DNA from: Bacillota bacterium | GTDB taxonomy: Bacteria; Bacillota; Clostridia; Christensenellales; Aristaeellaceae | DNA length: 64,000 nucleotides | Reading direction: 5' to 3' | Assembly (NCBI GenBank): GCA_023435435.1 | Contig: JAEYRW010000118.1 | Coordinates: forward strand, 1 to 64,000 | Shown: in pieces, positions 24,671 through 34,240 of the stretch | Layout of the letters: the number at the start of each line of letters is the position of its first letter | Position numbering within the stretch: the first letter of the stretch is position 1 | Made by a program: the position numbers and the translations under genes | Notes under the pieces: generated by a model | The model's input: the letters and a program-made list of their open reading frames with translations, nothing else | Databases searched by the model: none | What the model was told of the DNA's origin: nothing

Positions 24671-27600
24671 TTGGAGCTCAAGAAACTCGTCATCCACGGC
24701 TTCAAGTCCTTTGCCGACCGGGTCGAGCTCACGTTTGAGCGCGGCATTACGGGCGTTGTGGGACCCAACGGCTGCGGAAAATCAAACATATCGGACGCCG
24801 TCCGCTGGGTGCTGGGGGAGCAGAGCGCGAAGACGCTGCGTGGCGCCAGGATGGAGGACGTCATCTTTGGCGGCACCGAAAAGCGCCGCAAACAGGCGTT
24901 CTGTGAAGTGACTTTGGTCTTCGACAACCAGGATCACGCGCTTTCCATCGATTTCGCAGAGGTTTCCGTTTCCCGGCGCGTCTACCGTTCCGGGGAGGGC
25001 GAGTACGCCATCAACGGCGCGCAGTGCCGCCTCAAGGACGTGGTCGACCTCTTCCGCGACACGGGCATCGGGCGCGACGGCTACTCCATCATCGGCCAGG
25101 GGCGCATCGACGACATCCTTTCGCAGAAATCGGACGACCGCCGCCAGGTGTTTGAGGAGGCGGCGGGCATCGTCAAATTCAAGGCGCGCAAAACAGAGGC
25201 GGAACGGAAGATGGAGTCCTCGCGGCTCAATCTCGACCGCGTGGAAGACATCCTGACCGAACTCGAGGAGCGCGTGGAGCCTTTGAAAAAGCAGGCCGAC
25301 GAGGCGCGGGAGTACCTCGCCTTGCGGGACGAGCTCAAAACCCTCGACCTCAATATCTATCTCGTCCGCGCGGTCAAGAGCGAGGAAAGGCTGAACGAGC
25401 TTCGCGTTACCCTTGCGGATGCCGATCGGGAGCTTTCCCGCGGCAACCAGGAGCTCGAGCGCCTCGGGAAGCAGCGCGACGAAACCCAGGAGGCCCTTGC
25501 GCGGCTGGAGCTCTTTTCAGCTGAGAAGCGCGACCGCGTGCAGGCGCTCATCCGGGACGTGGAATCCCTGGAGGGCGAGCGCAACGTGCTGCGCGAGCGC
25601 ATTCAGAACGGCACCCGGGAAAAAGCGCGCCTGGAAGCCCAGCTCGCCGGCGCGATGAACGGCGGGGGCGGCGTGGCCGAGCGCATCGAGGCGCTGGAAA
25701 AGGAACTGGCCGGGGAAGCCGAGGCGCTTCTCGTTTCGGAGCGCGCGCTTGCCGCGCGGGAGGCGGAACTGATGTCCGCCGAACAGGAACTCTCCAGCCG
25801 GGAAGTGAAGGCCGAGGAAACAAAGGCCGAAATTATCCGCGCCATGAACCGCCTAAGTGACGTGAAGTCCCAGGAGGCGCGTCTTTCCGCCATGAAGGCG
25901 GCCCTGGAAAGACAGATCGATTCCCTCGCGGGCGACGCCGTCAAGGACGACGAGGGCATGCGGTCTCTCAACGAGCAGGTGGAAGCCGCGGAGGCCCAGC
26001 TGGCGGAGGAAACCAAGCGCCAGGCCGAACTGAACGAGCTGGTGCAGGAGACCATTGAGCGTGTGCGCGTGGCAAACGACGAATGCGCGCGCCTGACGGG
26101 CGACTTGACGGAGCTTCGGAACCGGCGGCAGCAGACCGAGTCGCGCCACAGAATCCTCTCGGAGATGCAGCGGGACTACGAAGGCCTCAACAATTCCGTC
26201 AAGCAGGTGCTTTTGCAGGCGCGCCGCAACCCGAATTCGGGCGTGCACGGCGTGGTGGCGGACATCGTTAAGGTGCCGGAGAAGCTGGAGCGCGCCATGG
26301 ACATGGTCCTGGGCGCGGCGCTTCAGAACATCGTGGTGGACCGCGACGAGGACGCCAAGCGCATGATCGAATATCTGCGCGCCAACCGCTTCGGGCGGGC
26401 GACATTTCTGCCCATCGGCTCCGTGCGCGGCAGAACTCTCGCGCCCGGGGAACGCGGCGTGCTGCGCATGCCCGGCTGCGTGGGGCTTGCTTCGGAGCTT
26501 GTGGAATTCAATCCCGTTTATCAGGATGTCATCGACAACCTTCTTGGCCGCACGGTGGTGGCGGAGAATCTGGACACGGGCATCGCCATTCAGCGCGCGG
26601 GGCGGTACCAGTTCCGGCTGGTGACCCTCGAGGGCGACGTGATGCACTCGGGCGGTTCCATGACGGGCGGCTCCATTCAGTCCCGCGCGACGAACCTTCT
26701 TTCCCGTGCGCGCGAGGTGGCGGAAAGCGCGAAGCAGCTCAAGGAGCTGGACGCGCGCATCGTCGGGGCGTCCGCGCAGCTGGAGGAGGGTGAGGAGAGG
26801 CGTTCGGCGTGCAAGAAGGAGCGCGGCGAAATTTACGACGCGATCCATCAGCAGGACCTCATATGCGCCCGGGCCGAGGCCTATTTGAAGGCGGCGGTGG
26901 ACGAGCGCGGGGGATATGTCGCCAGATACGACAAGAAGAAGGGCGAGCGGACGCGCCTTGAGGCGCAGCTCAGCGAGACGGCGGAGGCCCTCGAAAAACT
27001 TGCCTCCCGGCAGGGCGATGCCCAGCAGGATACGGACGGCATGCAGGCATCCGTTCGCAAAATGCAGGATGAAATTTTCGGGATGCGCAAGGCCGCCGAG
27101 GCGCTGCGCGCCGAGGTTTCCAACGAGCGCGTGCGGCATGCCACCAAAAAGCGCGAGCATGAGATGCGGTCCCGCGATCTGTTGCGGCTGCGCGACCAGG
27201 CGGGCGATCTTGAAAAGCTGGTGACCGACACGGAGGCGGAGCTGAAAGGCTGCGCGTCCGAGCTGGAAGCGAGCGCGCGCACCCTCGAGGATTGCGCGGC
27301 GCGGATCGAGGCGCACCGGGCGGAGCTCGACGAGGCCCGCGCGGCGTTTACCGAGGCGGACAAGGGCCGCACCGCCGCCCAGAAGGGTGCCCAGGATCTT
27401 TCCCGCCGCATGGACATTCTCCGCGAGGCCGTGGAGACGCAGTCCGACGCCCGGCACAGGACGGAGATGCAGATTCAGCGCACCGAGAGCGAATTTAAGC
27501 AGATTCAGGATCGTGCGTGGGAGGAATACGAGCTTACATACGCGGGAGCGGAGGCGTTCCGCGTTCCGGATTTCAAACTCGCGGAGGCGGAAAAGCGCGT

Positions 27601-28231
27601 GGCGCAGATTCGCGGGCGCATTCGCCAGATGGGCGTGGTCAACGTCGCGGCCGTGGACGAATACCGCCAGACGGCGGAACGCGTTGCGGAGCTTTCGGGC
27701 CAGCGGGACGACCTCAACGGTGCGATTTCCGACCTCGAGCGGATCATTGCGGACCTGGAAGAGCACATGGACCGCCAGTTCCGCACCCAGTTCGAGATCA
27801 TGAACGAAAACTTCAAGCGGACATTTTCACGGCTGTTCGGCGGCGGCACGGCGGAGCTGCGGCTCAGCGACCCCAAGGACGCGCTCAACTGCGGCATCGA
27901 AATCGTGGCTCAGCCCCCGGGCAAAAAGCTGCAGACCCTGTCGCTGCTCTCGGGCGGCGAGCGCGCCCTGACGGCCATCGCAATCCTGTTCGCCATGCTG
28001 GACGTCAAGCCCACGCCGTTCTGCATTCTCGACGAGATCGAGGCGGCGCTGGACGACGCGAACATCGACAACTTCGCGGAATATCTTCGAATGTATTCGA
28101 AAAAGACGCAGTTTGTGGTCATCACGCACAGAAAGGGCACCATGCACCGCTGCGAGGCGCTCTACGGCGTCGTCATGGAGGAAAAGGGCGTCTCAAAGCT
28201 CGTCTCCGTGGCGCTCAACGAAGCCGTGTAA
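24671..28231 (+). CDS. smc: Chromosome segregation protein SMC
   Basis: A 1186-residue condensin ATPase. Walker A is GPNGCGKSN near residue 32; two long coiled coils flank a hinge around residues 500-680 (GVHGVVADIVKVPEKLERAMDMVLG, GGSMTGGSIQSRATNLLSR); the C-terminal head has LLSGGERALTAIAILFAML and Walker B FCILDEIEAALDD. With ScpA and ScpB it compacts and separates chromosomes. The start is TTG, directly after the rnc stop. A very long antisense open frame across its second half is an artefact of GC-rich codons. Confidence 0.98.
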   Translation: MELKKLVIHGFKSFADRVELTFERGITGVVGPNGCGKSNISDAVRWVLGEQSAKTLRGARMEDVIFGGTEKRRKQAFCEVTLVFDNQDHALSIDFAEVSVSRRVYRSGEGEYAINGAQCRLKDVVDLFRDTGIGRDGYSIIGQGRIDDILSQKSDDRRQVFEEAAGIVKFKARKTEAERKMESSRLNLDRVEDILTELEERVEPLKKQADEAREYLALRDELKTLDLNIYLVRAVKSEERLNELRVTLADADRELSRGNQELERLGKQRDETQEALARLELFSAEKRDRVQALIRDVESLEGERNVLRERIQNGTREKARLEAQLAGAMNGGGGVAERIEALEKELAGEAEALLVSERALAAREAELMSAEQELSSREVKAEETKAEIIRAMNRLSDVKSQEARLSAMKAALERQIDSLAGDAVKDDEGMRSLNEQVEAAEAQLAEETKRQAELNELVQETIERVRVANDECARLTGDLTELRNRRQQTESRHRILSEMQRDYEGLNNSVKQVLLQARRNPNSGVHGVVADIVKVPEKLERAMDMVLGAALQNIVVDRDEDAKRMIEYLRANRFGRATFLPIGSVRGRTLAPGERGVLRMPGCVGLASELVEFNPVYQDVIDNLLGRTVVAENLDTGIAIQRAGRYQFRLVTLEGDVMHSGGSMTGGSIQSRATNLLSRAREVAESAKQLKELDARIVGASAQLEEGEERRSACKKERGEIYDAIHQQDLICARAEAYLKAAVDERGGYVARYDKKKGERTRLEAQLSETAEALEKLASRQGDAQQDTDGMQASVRKMQDEIFGMRKAAEALRAEVSNERVRHATKKREHEMRSRDLLRLRDQAGDLEKLVTDTEAELKGCASELEASARTLEDCAARIEAHRAELDEARAAFTEADKGRTAAQKGAQDLSRRMDILREAVETQSDARHRTEMQIQRTESEFKQIQDRAWEEYELTYAGAEAFRVPDFKLAEAEKRVAQIRGRIRQMGVVNVAAVDEYRQTAERVAELSGQRDDLNGAISDLERIIADLEEHMDRQFRTQFEIMNENFKRTFSRLFGGGTAELRLSDPKDALNCGIEIVAQPPGKKLQTLSLLSGGERALTAIAILFAMLDVKPTPFCILDEIEAALDDANIDNFAEYLRMYSKKTQFVVITHRKGTMHRCEALYGVVMEEKGVSKLVSVALNEAV

Positions 28232-28289
28232 TCCGGTTTTTTTGCGGGACACGATCGCTTTGACTTTGCGGTTGATCGGGAGGAATGAA

Positions 28290-29189
28290 ATGGGACTGTT
28301 CGATAAAATCAAGGCGGGGCTCCAGCGCACGCGCGACGCGTTCTCCGGGCGCATGGACGACCTCGTGGAAAACGCGCGGACGATCGACGACGATTTTTAC
28401 GAGGAACTGACCGATGTGCTCGTCATGGCCGACATCGGCATGCCGACGACGGTGCTGGCCGTCGACAGGCTGCGCAAAAAGTGCGAGGCCGAGAAGATCG
28501 GCAACCCCGAAAAGGCGAAGGAGGCGCTCAAAGCCATCCTCACGGACATCATGCGCGCGGAGCCCATGGAGCTCAAAAGTCCCATGGTGCTCATCATCGT
28601 GGGTGTGAACGGCGTGGGGAAGACCACCACCATCGGGAAACTCGCCGCGCGCTTCAAGCTCATCGGCCGCAGAGTGCTCATCTGCGCGGGGGATACCTTC
28701 CGCGCGGCGGCGGCCGACCAGCTCACCGTCTGGGCCGAGCGTGCCGACGTTCCCATCATCAAGCACCAGGAGGGAGCGGATCCCGCGGCGGTGGTATATG
28801 ACGGCATTCAGGCCGCCAAGGCGCGCGGCGTGGACATCATGATCGTCGATACCGCCGGACGCCTCCACAACAAGGCGCACCTGATGGAGGAGCTCAAAAA
28901 AATCAGCCGCGTGGTGGAGCGCGATTACCCGGAGGCCACCACCAAGGCACTGCTGGTCATCGACGCCAACACCGGCCAGAACGGGCTTACCCAGGCGAAG
29001 GCATTCTCCGGCGTCGCGGACATCGACGGAATCGTGCTCACAAAGCTCGACAGCACGGCCAAGGGCGGCATCGCCGTGGCCATCGCAAGCGAAATGCGCA
29101 TGCCGGTGCGTTACATCGGCCTGGGCGAGAAAATCGACGACCTCCAGCCCTTCGACGCGCCGAGCTTTATCGACGCCATATTCGGATAA
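28290..29189 (+). CDS. ftsY: Signal recognition particle receptor FtsY
   Basis: The 299-residue protein is an SRP-type GTPase. It has a short N-terminal helix (GLFDKIKAGLQRTRDAFSG) in place of the long acidic A domain of Proteobacteria, the P-loop GVNGVGKTTTIGKLA, DTFRAAAADQL, DTAGRL and TKLDSTAKGG. FtsY docks ribosome-nascent chain complexes at the membrane. ATG 28290 follows GGGAGGA; the longer frame overlaps smc. The ffh and ylxM genes that often come next are absent. Confidence 0.97.
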   Translation: MGLFDKIKAGLQRTRDAFSGRMDDLVENARTIDDDFYEELTDVLVMADIGMPTTVLAVDRLRKKCEAEKIGNPEKAKEALKAILTDIMRAEPMELKSPMVLIIVGVNGVGKTTTIGKLAARFKLIGRRVLICAGDTFRAAAADQLTVWAERADVPIIKHQEGADPAAVVYDGIQAAKARGVDIMIVDTAGRLHNKAHLMEELKKISRVVERDYPEATTKALLVIDANTGQNGLTQAKAFSGVADIDGIVLTKLDSTAKGGIAVAIASEMRMPVRYIGLGEKIDDLQPFDAPSFIDAIFG

Positions 29190-29245
29190 CCGGCTTGCGG
29201 CGTGCGCGCCGTTCCGCGTCCGACTTCTGCTTGGTTGACATCAAC

Positions 29246-29286
29246 GAAAAACGCCGCCCCCGCGTCCGCGGCGGGCGGTTTTTGTG
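29246..29286 (+). terminator. Intrinsic terminator after ftsY
   Basis: A GC-rich stem of about 12 pairs with one bulge (CGCCGCCCCCGCG with CGCGGCGGGCGG) is followed by TTTTTG and lies between ftsY and nagA. Confidence 0.85.
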
Positions 29287-29295
29287 AGGTGGATT

Positions 29296-30426
29296 ATGAA
29301 AGCGATTACAAACGGCAGGATCGTCACCCCCGTCGGCATCGTCGAGGGGAAAGGGCTCCTCTTTACCGACCGAATCGTCGGAATCTCGACCGAAATCCCG
29401 GATTGCGAGACCATCGACGCCAAGGGCGGCTACGTCTCGCCCGGCCTCGTCGACGTCCACGTCCACGGCTACGACGGGGCGGACGCCAGCGACGGCGACC
29501 TGGACGGGCTTCGGAAGATGGCCCGGGGCGTGGCGCGCAACGGCGTCACCTCCTTCCTCCCGACCACCATGACGCTTCCATACGAAATGCTCGAGCGCGC
29601 CTTCGACGCGGCGCGGACGCTGGTAAAAAACCCCATGCCGGACGAGGCGCGTGCGCTGGGCGTCAACGCCGAGGGCCCGTTTTTGAGCCCAATCAAAAGG
29701 GGCGCGCACGATCCCAGGTATCTGCGCCTTCCGGACTCGGACTTTCTGCTGAAGCATGCGGATATCATCAAAATCACCACCATCGCGCCGGAGCTCGAAG
29801 GCGCGCTGGAATGCATCGAGAAGGTCGCAAGCGCGGGCATGTACGTCGCCATCGGCCATTCCACGGCGGACTTCGAATGCGCAAGGCGTGCGGTCGACGC
29901 GGGGGCCACCCAGGCGACCCACACGTTCAATGCCATGCCGACCTTGGACCACCGGGAGCCGGGCCTCGCAGGCGAGGTGCTTTGGGACGAGCGCGTTTAT
30001 TGCGAACTCATTGCCGACGGGTTCCACATCCACCCCGCGTGGTTCAAAATTCTGCGAAGGGTCAAGGTCGACCGTCTGGTGCTCATCACCGACTGCACCC
30101 GCGCGGGCGGGCTTGCGGACGGCGATTACGACCTGGGCGGACAGATCATGCGCGTGCGCGGCATCCAGTGCCTCCTGCCGGACGGTACCATTGCGGGAAG
30201 CGTGCTTCGCTACAATCTCGCTGTGAAAAACATGGTGGAAAAGGGCGGCGTTTCCGTCTTCGAAGCGTTCCAAATGGCCTCCCTGAATCCGGCGCGCGCC
30301 ATCGGCTTCGGCGACAGGAAAGGCTCCCTGGCGCCGGGAAAGGACGCGGACATCGCCGTTTTCGACGCCGCATTCGAGCCGGTTCAGACCATCGTCGCGG
30401 GCGAGACAGCCTTTTCGCGTGGATGA
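29296..30426 (+). CDS. nagA: N-acetylglucosamine-6-phosphate deacetylase
   Basis: A 376-residue amidohydrolase that removes acetate from GlcNAc-6-P in amino-sugar and cell-wall recycling. The metal-binding motif VDVHVHGYDG (near residue 55), NAEGPFLSPIKRGAH, IGHSTADF, ATHTFNAMPTLDHREPG, ADGFHIHP and the catalytic aspartate in ITDCTRAGG are present. ATG 29296 follows GAGGTGG; GTG 29284 is upstream of that site. nagB is not next to it; a 142-bp space without recognisable signals separates it from the sirtuin gene. Confidence 0.96.
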   Translation: MKAITNGRIVTPVGIVEGKGLLFTDRIVGISTEIPDCETIDAKGGYVSPGLVDVHVHGYDGADASDGDLDGLRKMARGVARNGVTSFLPTTMTLPYEMLERAFDAARTLVKNPMPDEARALGVNAEGPFLSPIKRGAHDPRYLRLPDSDFLLKHADIIKITTIAPELEGALECIEKVASAGMYVAIGHSTADFECARRAVDAGATQATHTFNAMPTLDHREPGLAGEVLWDERVYCELIADGFHIHPAWFKILRRVKVDRLVLITDCTRAGGLADGDYDLGGQIMRVRGIQCLLPDGTIAGSVLRYNLAVKNMVEKGGVSVFEAFQMASLNPARAIGFGDRKGSLAPGKDADIAVFDAAFEPVQTIVAGETAFSRG

Positions 30427-30568
30427 TGACGAAGAAGCGTGAAGAAGCGCTGCCCGGCAAGAGGATGGTCCCGGTGCCCCGCGGCGTAGGCCCCTTGCAT
30501 CGGGCCGCGATTGCAATCCCGAATGGCGAGTTCCCGCATGGACCGAAAGACAGAAACGGAGGCCGAAC

Positions 30569-31282
30569 GTGACAAGCCTTGCGTTGCTCAGACAGTGGGT
30601 GGAGGAGAGCCGCCGCATGGTATTCTTCGGCGGCGCGGGCGTGTCAACGGAGAGCGGCATTCCCGATTTTCGCGGTGCGGACGGTCTCTACCGCAAGAAG
30701 TATAAATATCCGCCTGAGGTGATGCTCAGCCATTCGTTTTTTGAGAATCATACGGCGGAGTTTTTCGCGTTTTACCGGAACAATATGCTTCCTCGCGGCG
30801 CTCAACCCAACGAGGCGCACAAAAAGCTCGCGGAATGGGAAAGCGCGGGCAAGCTTTCCGCCGTGGTCACCCAGAACATCGACGGTTTGCACCAAATGGC
30901 CGGTTCCACGCACGTGTTCGAGCTGCACGGCTCAATTTTACGCAATTCTTGTGTGCGCTGCGGCGCGTTTCATGCCATCGGGGACATTCGGGATGCGCAG
31001 GGCGTTCCCCTGTGCGAATGCGGCGGCGTCATTAAGCCCGATGTGGTTCTCTACGAGGAGTCGCTGGATGAGGATGTCATGAACGGCGCGATCTCCGCGA
31101 TCATGTCGGCCGACCTTCTTATCGTGGGCGGCACGAGCCTGAGCGTCTTTCCCGCGGCGGGGCTCGTCGACGCCTATCGCGGGAGCCGGCTCGTGCTCAT
31201 CAATCGGGACGCCACGCCCAAGGATGCCCGCGCGAATCTTATCTTCCGGGAACCCATCGGCGCGCTTTTTGCGAGCCTGTAA
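30569..31282 (+). CDS. cobB: NAD-dependent protein deacylase (sirtuin)
   Basis: The 237-residue protein is a Sir2-family deacylase that removes acyl groups from lysines using NAD. Motifs: FFGGAGVSTESGIPDFRG (residues 19-36), VTQNIDGLHQMAG, catalytic histidine in ELHGS, zinc cysteines NSCVRC and LCEC, VVLYEESLD and GGTSLSVFPAAG. The zinc site pattern C-x2-C...C-x-C is complete. GTG 30569 follows GGAGG by seven bases. No acetyltransferase or acetyl-CoA synthetase is adjacent, so the targets are not evident. Confidence 0.95.
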   Translation: MTSLALLRQWVEESRRMVFFGGAGVSTESGIPDFRGADGLYRKKYKYPPEVMLSHSFFENHTAEFFAFYRNNMLPRGAQPNEAHKKLAEWESAGKLSAVVTQNIDGLHQMAGSTHVFELHGSILRNSCVRCGAFHAIGDIRDAQGVPLCECGGVIKPDVVLYEESLDEDVMNGAISAIMSADLLIVGGTSLSVFPAAGLVDAYRGSRLVLINRDATPKDARANLIFREPIGALFASL

Positions 31283-31294
31283 AAGGAGGCCTGC

Positions 31295-32095
31295 ATGAAA
31301 AAAACGCTCTTGATCGCCCTTGCCCTCGCGCTTCTGACGCCGGGCGCCGGGCGCGCGGCGCCGGACACGCTCGTCGGCACCAAGGCCGCCATTTTTTCGA
31401 CGGGGGACGCTGTGCCCCTGCGCGGGGAACCATCCGATGCCGCCGAGGCGCTTCGCGAAATTCCCGTGGGCGCGGAAGTAACGGTTCTCGCGGAAGCGGG
31501 AGGGGGATATGCGCGGATCAACTACGAGGGACAGCGGGGCTATGTCCCGTCCGCCGTCCTCGATTACCTTGTCACCCTCGGCGGGCTCTCCATTTACGCC
31601 TCGCTGACGGATGCTCAGCGCGCCAATCTCGAGCGCTTCCTCACCGCCTTTGTGGAAACGGACTTTGCGGAACTTTCCCAGGGTGCGTTTTCGCTCACGG
31701 ACGAATCCGGTTCGTACCTCGCCGCGTTTGCCGCCCGTTACATCATGGGAGACGCCTCCGATGCGGTTGAGAGGGGCGAATACGAAGACGGGTGCGACGC
31801 GCGCCTGCCCACAGACGCCCTCGATCCCATCATTGGGCGGTACTTCGGCACGGCGCAGGAAACGCTTGGCGCCGGGGACGGGTACTATTATTTCCGCGCG
31901 TCGGATGCCCAGCCGCGGGATCGCGTCGCGGCTTTGACCAACGTCATCGATTTCGGGCGCGGCGCGTACGCGCTTTTCTTCGACATCCTCGACGCCGACG
32001 CGAAAACCGTCGGGACGGGCCGCGCGGACGTCCATGCGTCCGACCTCGGCGATCCCGGCGGAATGAGTCTTTTCATGCTCGCCGTCAGCGGGTAA
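31295..32095 (+). CDS. Secreted bacterial SH3-domain protein
   Basis: The 266-residue product has a signal peptide (MKKTLLIALALALLTPGAGRAA), an SH3b-like domain at about residues 30-90 (DAVPLRGEPSDAAEALREIPVGAEVTVL, GQRGYVPSAVL), and a C-terminal domain of about 165 residues that I do not recognise (LTDAQRANLERFLTAFVETDF, ALTNVIDFGRGAYALFF). SH3b domains often bind cell-wall peptides. It starts 12 bases after the sirtuin stop with AAAAGGAGG, so both are probably cotranscribed. Its stop abuts the stop of the convergent histidine kinase gene with no terminator between. Confidence 0.75.
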   Translation: MKKTLLIALALALLTPGAGRAAPDTLVGTKAAIFSTGDAVPLRGEPSDAAEALREIPVGAEVTVLAEAGGGYARINYEGQRGYVPSAVLDYLVTLGGLSIYASLTDAQRANLERFLTAFVETDFAELSQGAFSLTDESGSYLAAFAARYIMGDASDAVERGEYEDGCDARLPTDALDPIIGRYFGTAQETLGAGDGYYYFRASDAQPRDRVAALTNVIDFGRGAYALFFDILDADAKTVGTGRADVHASDLGDPGGMSLFMLAVSG

Positions 32096-33493
32096 TCACA
32101 CATCTTCCTTTGGGGCGCGGGGCAGGGCAACGGTAAACCGGCTTCCGCGCCCTTCCTCGCTCTCGGCCGAGACGGTTCCGCCGTGCGCGTCCACGATTGC
32201 CTTCGCGATGGCCAGCCCGATCCCCGCGCCGCCCGTCTTTCTGCTCCGCGACCCTTCCGCGCGATAGAATCGTTCGAATACAAAGGGCAGCTCGCCTGCG
32301 GGAATGCCCACCCCGCTGTCCTGAACGGAAATGGATGCAAAGTGCGCGTCACACCCCGTTTCGATGCGGATTTCGCCGCCCGCGGGCGTATACTTGAGCG
32401 CGTTGGAAACCAGGTTTGTCAAAACCTGGTCGATCCGTGCCGGGTCCGCCCATGCCCGCGCGTCCGTGCCCGAAACCGCGATGGTGACCTGCTTTGCCTC
32501 CGCTTCCGCCTCGAACCGCCGCGCAACCGCTTCTGCGAGCGTGGAAAGCGCCGTGTCCGTGCGGTTCAGCTTCAGATTTTCATCCTCGATCTCGGCCAGC
32601 CGCTCGAGCTCCCGCACGAGGCCGGTGAGCCGCGCGATCTCCTCTGCAAGGCTCGCCAGCCGCTTAGGCGTCGCTTCCCACACGCCGTCGATCATCATCT
32701 CAAGGTGCGCGGAGACCGCCGTCAGAGGCGTCCTGAGCTCGTGGGCGACGTTCACCGCCAGCCGCTTGCGCAGCTTTTCCTGCTCGTCCAGCCCGCACGC
32801 AAGCCGATCGACGGATTCGGCCAATTCCCCCAGCTCCCGAATGCGCGTCCTTTCCCCGTTGCGCGCGCCGTAATTCCCGCCCGCGATTTCGCAGGCGACC
32901 CGCGCTGTCCTCGAAATCGGAATCGAGATTCGCCGCGCCAGGAGCGCGCCTGCGGCCACCGCCAGCGCCAGCGCTAGAATGCCAACCAGGGCGAGCGCCA
33001 CGTTCATGGTGTCTAGAAAGTCGAAATCTCCCTCGCGCATGAAATAAGGCCCGTAGTGCCCGATCTCCACCGCGCCGATCTGCGTCCCGTTCAGCGCGAC
33101 GGCGCGCGTTTCGGTGACGTAACCGCCCGCCATGTTGGGCCGCTCGGCCGTCATGCGCGCGGAAATATCCTCCATGACGCGAAGGCACAGGCTCATGTCG
33201 TGATTTTCGGCGTCCCAGACGACGCTTCCGTCCGCGTCGCGAACCTTGATGACATAGCCGTCGTACAGCGCGCTCATGCCGACGCCGTGCACGAAATCCG
33301 CGTCCCAAACGCCCGCGTCGTAACCGATGGCGAGGTTCGCGGCGATGCCGTCCATTTCATCCGCCTGCCGAAGCGCGACGCGCTGCTCGAATGCCCGCCT
33401 GATGGCGACGTTGGCGCTCAAGCCCGCGACGACGACGGAGACGAGGGCCACAAGCGCCAATGCCAGCGTCAGGTGCGTCCTGAGTCCGCGCAT
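32096..33493 (-). CDS. Sensor histidine kinase
   Basis: A 465-residue membrane kinase: N-terminal membrane segment (LALALVALVSVVVAGLSANV), an outer sensor of about 130 residues, second membrane segment (NVALALVGILALALAVAAGALLA), HAMP, dimerisation helix with phosphoacceptor in VAHELRTPL (near residue 250), then ATPase motifs QVLTNLVSNALKYTP, VQDSGVGIP and GGAGIGLAIAKAIVDAHGG. The layout is like BaeS/ResE kinases. The signal is unknown. The start codon directly follows the response regulator stop, so the pair is one unit; it lies downstream of metal-handling genes. Confidence 0.94.
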   Translation of the reverse strand: MRGLRTHLTLALALVALVSVVVAGLSANVAIRRAFEQRVALRQADEMDGIAANLAIGYDAGVWDADFVHGVGMSALYDGYVIKVRDADGSVVWDAENHDMSLCLRVMEDISARMTAERPNMAGGYVTETRAVALNGTQIGAVEIGHYGPYFMREGDFDFLDTMNVALALVGILALALAVAAGALLARRISIPISRTARVACEIAGGNYGARNGERTRIRELGELAESVDRLACGLDEQEKLRKRLAVNVAHELRTPLTAVSAHLEMMIDGVWEATPKRLASLAEEIARLTGLVRELERLAEIEDENLKLNRTDTALSTLAEAVARRFEAEAEAKQVTIAVSGTDARAWADPARIDQVLTNLVSNALKYTPAGGEIRIETGCDAHFASISVQDSGVGIPAGELPFVFERFYRAEGSRSRKTGGAGIGLAIAKAIVDAHGGTVSAESEEGRGSRFTVALPRAPKEDV

Positions 33494-34201
33494 TTACATC
33501 CCCCCAAATTTATAACCCAGTCCATGCACGGTCAGCACATAGACGGGGGATTTCGGGTCGTCCTCGATCTTGTGGCGCAGGTTGCGCACATGGCTGTCCA
33601 CCGTCCGTTCGAAGCCGTCAAAGTCGTCGCCCAGCGCAAATTCCACGAGCTCCGTCCGGGTGAACACCTTGCCGGGGTACTTAACGAGGGCGGCCAGAAT
33701 GCGCATTTCGCTGGGCGTGAGCGCGGCGGGCGCGCCGTTTTTCAAAACGAGGTTGCGCTCAAAATCCACAAAGAGGTCCCCGTCCCGCCAGGAATTGCGC
33801 GGAGCGAGGGGGAGAGACCCGCCCTCCGTCCGCCGGAGAATCGCCTCGGCGCGCGCCGCGAGTTCCCGCAGGCTGAAAGGCTTTGCCACATAATCGTCCG
33901 CCCCGAGCTTCAGTCCGCGCACGAGATTTTCTTCGCCCGCTTTGGCGGTCAGCATGACGATGGGCACCCGCGACTGCCGCCGGATTGCCCCGCAGACGTC
34001 CTCGCCGCGCATGCCCGGCATCATGAGGTCGAGGATGACCAGCGAGACATTTTCCCGCGCGAAGAGGGCCAGCGCTTCCGCGCCGCCCTCCGCCGTCAGG
34101 ACCCGGTAGCCCTTGCTCTCCAGGTACGCTGCCACGGCCTCCGCAATCTTCGGCTCGTCGTCCACGACGAGAATCGTCTGCGCATCCCGCGCCATCCGCA
34201 T
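33494..34201 (-). CDS. OmpR/PhoB-family response regulator
   Basis: A 235-residue regulator with receiver domain (ILVVDDEPKI, phosphorylation site LVILDLMMPGMRGEDV, VMLTAKAG, GADDYVAKPF) and a C-terminal winged helix (FTRTELVEFALGDDFDGFERTVDSHVRNLRHKIE, VLTVHGLGYKFGG). The partner kinase follows immediately. Two genes for metal or redox handling lie upstream on the same strand across a 39-bp gap, so they may be targets, which is inference. The start at 34201 has only a weak GGGGCG in front. Confidence 0.95.
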   Translation of the reverse strand: MRMARDAQTILVVDDEPKIAEAVAAYLESKGYRVLTAEGGAEALALFARENVSLVILDLMMPGMRGEDVCGAIRRQSRVPIVMLTAKAGEENLVRGLKLGADDYVAKPFSLRELAARAEAILRRTEGGSLPLAPRNSWRDGDLFVDFERNLVLKNGAPAALTPSEMRILAALVKYPGKVFTRTELVEFALGDDFDGFERTVDSHVRNLRHKIEDDPKSPVYVLTVHGLGYKFGGM

Positions 34202-34240
34202 CGCCCCAGTGCATGTTTTCTACAATTTAACCCCGGCGTG

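Noticed and set aside
25853..27766. 637-codon open frame antisense to smc
   Set aside because: Shadow of the smc coiled-coil coding sequence; histidine/arginine/leucine-rich translation without motifs.
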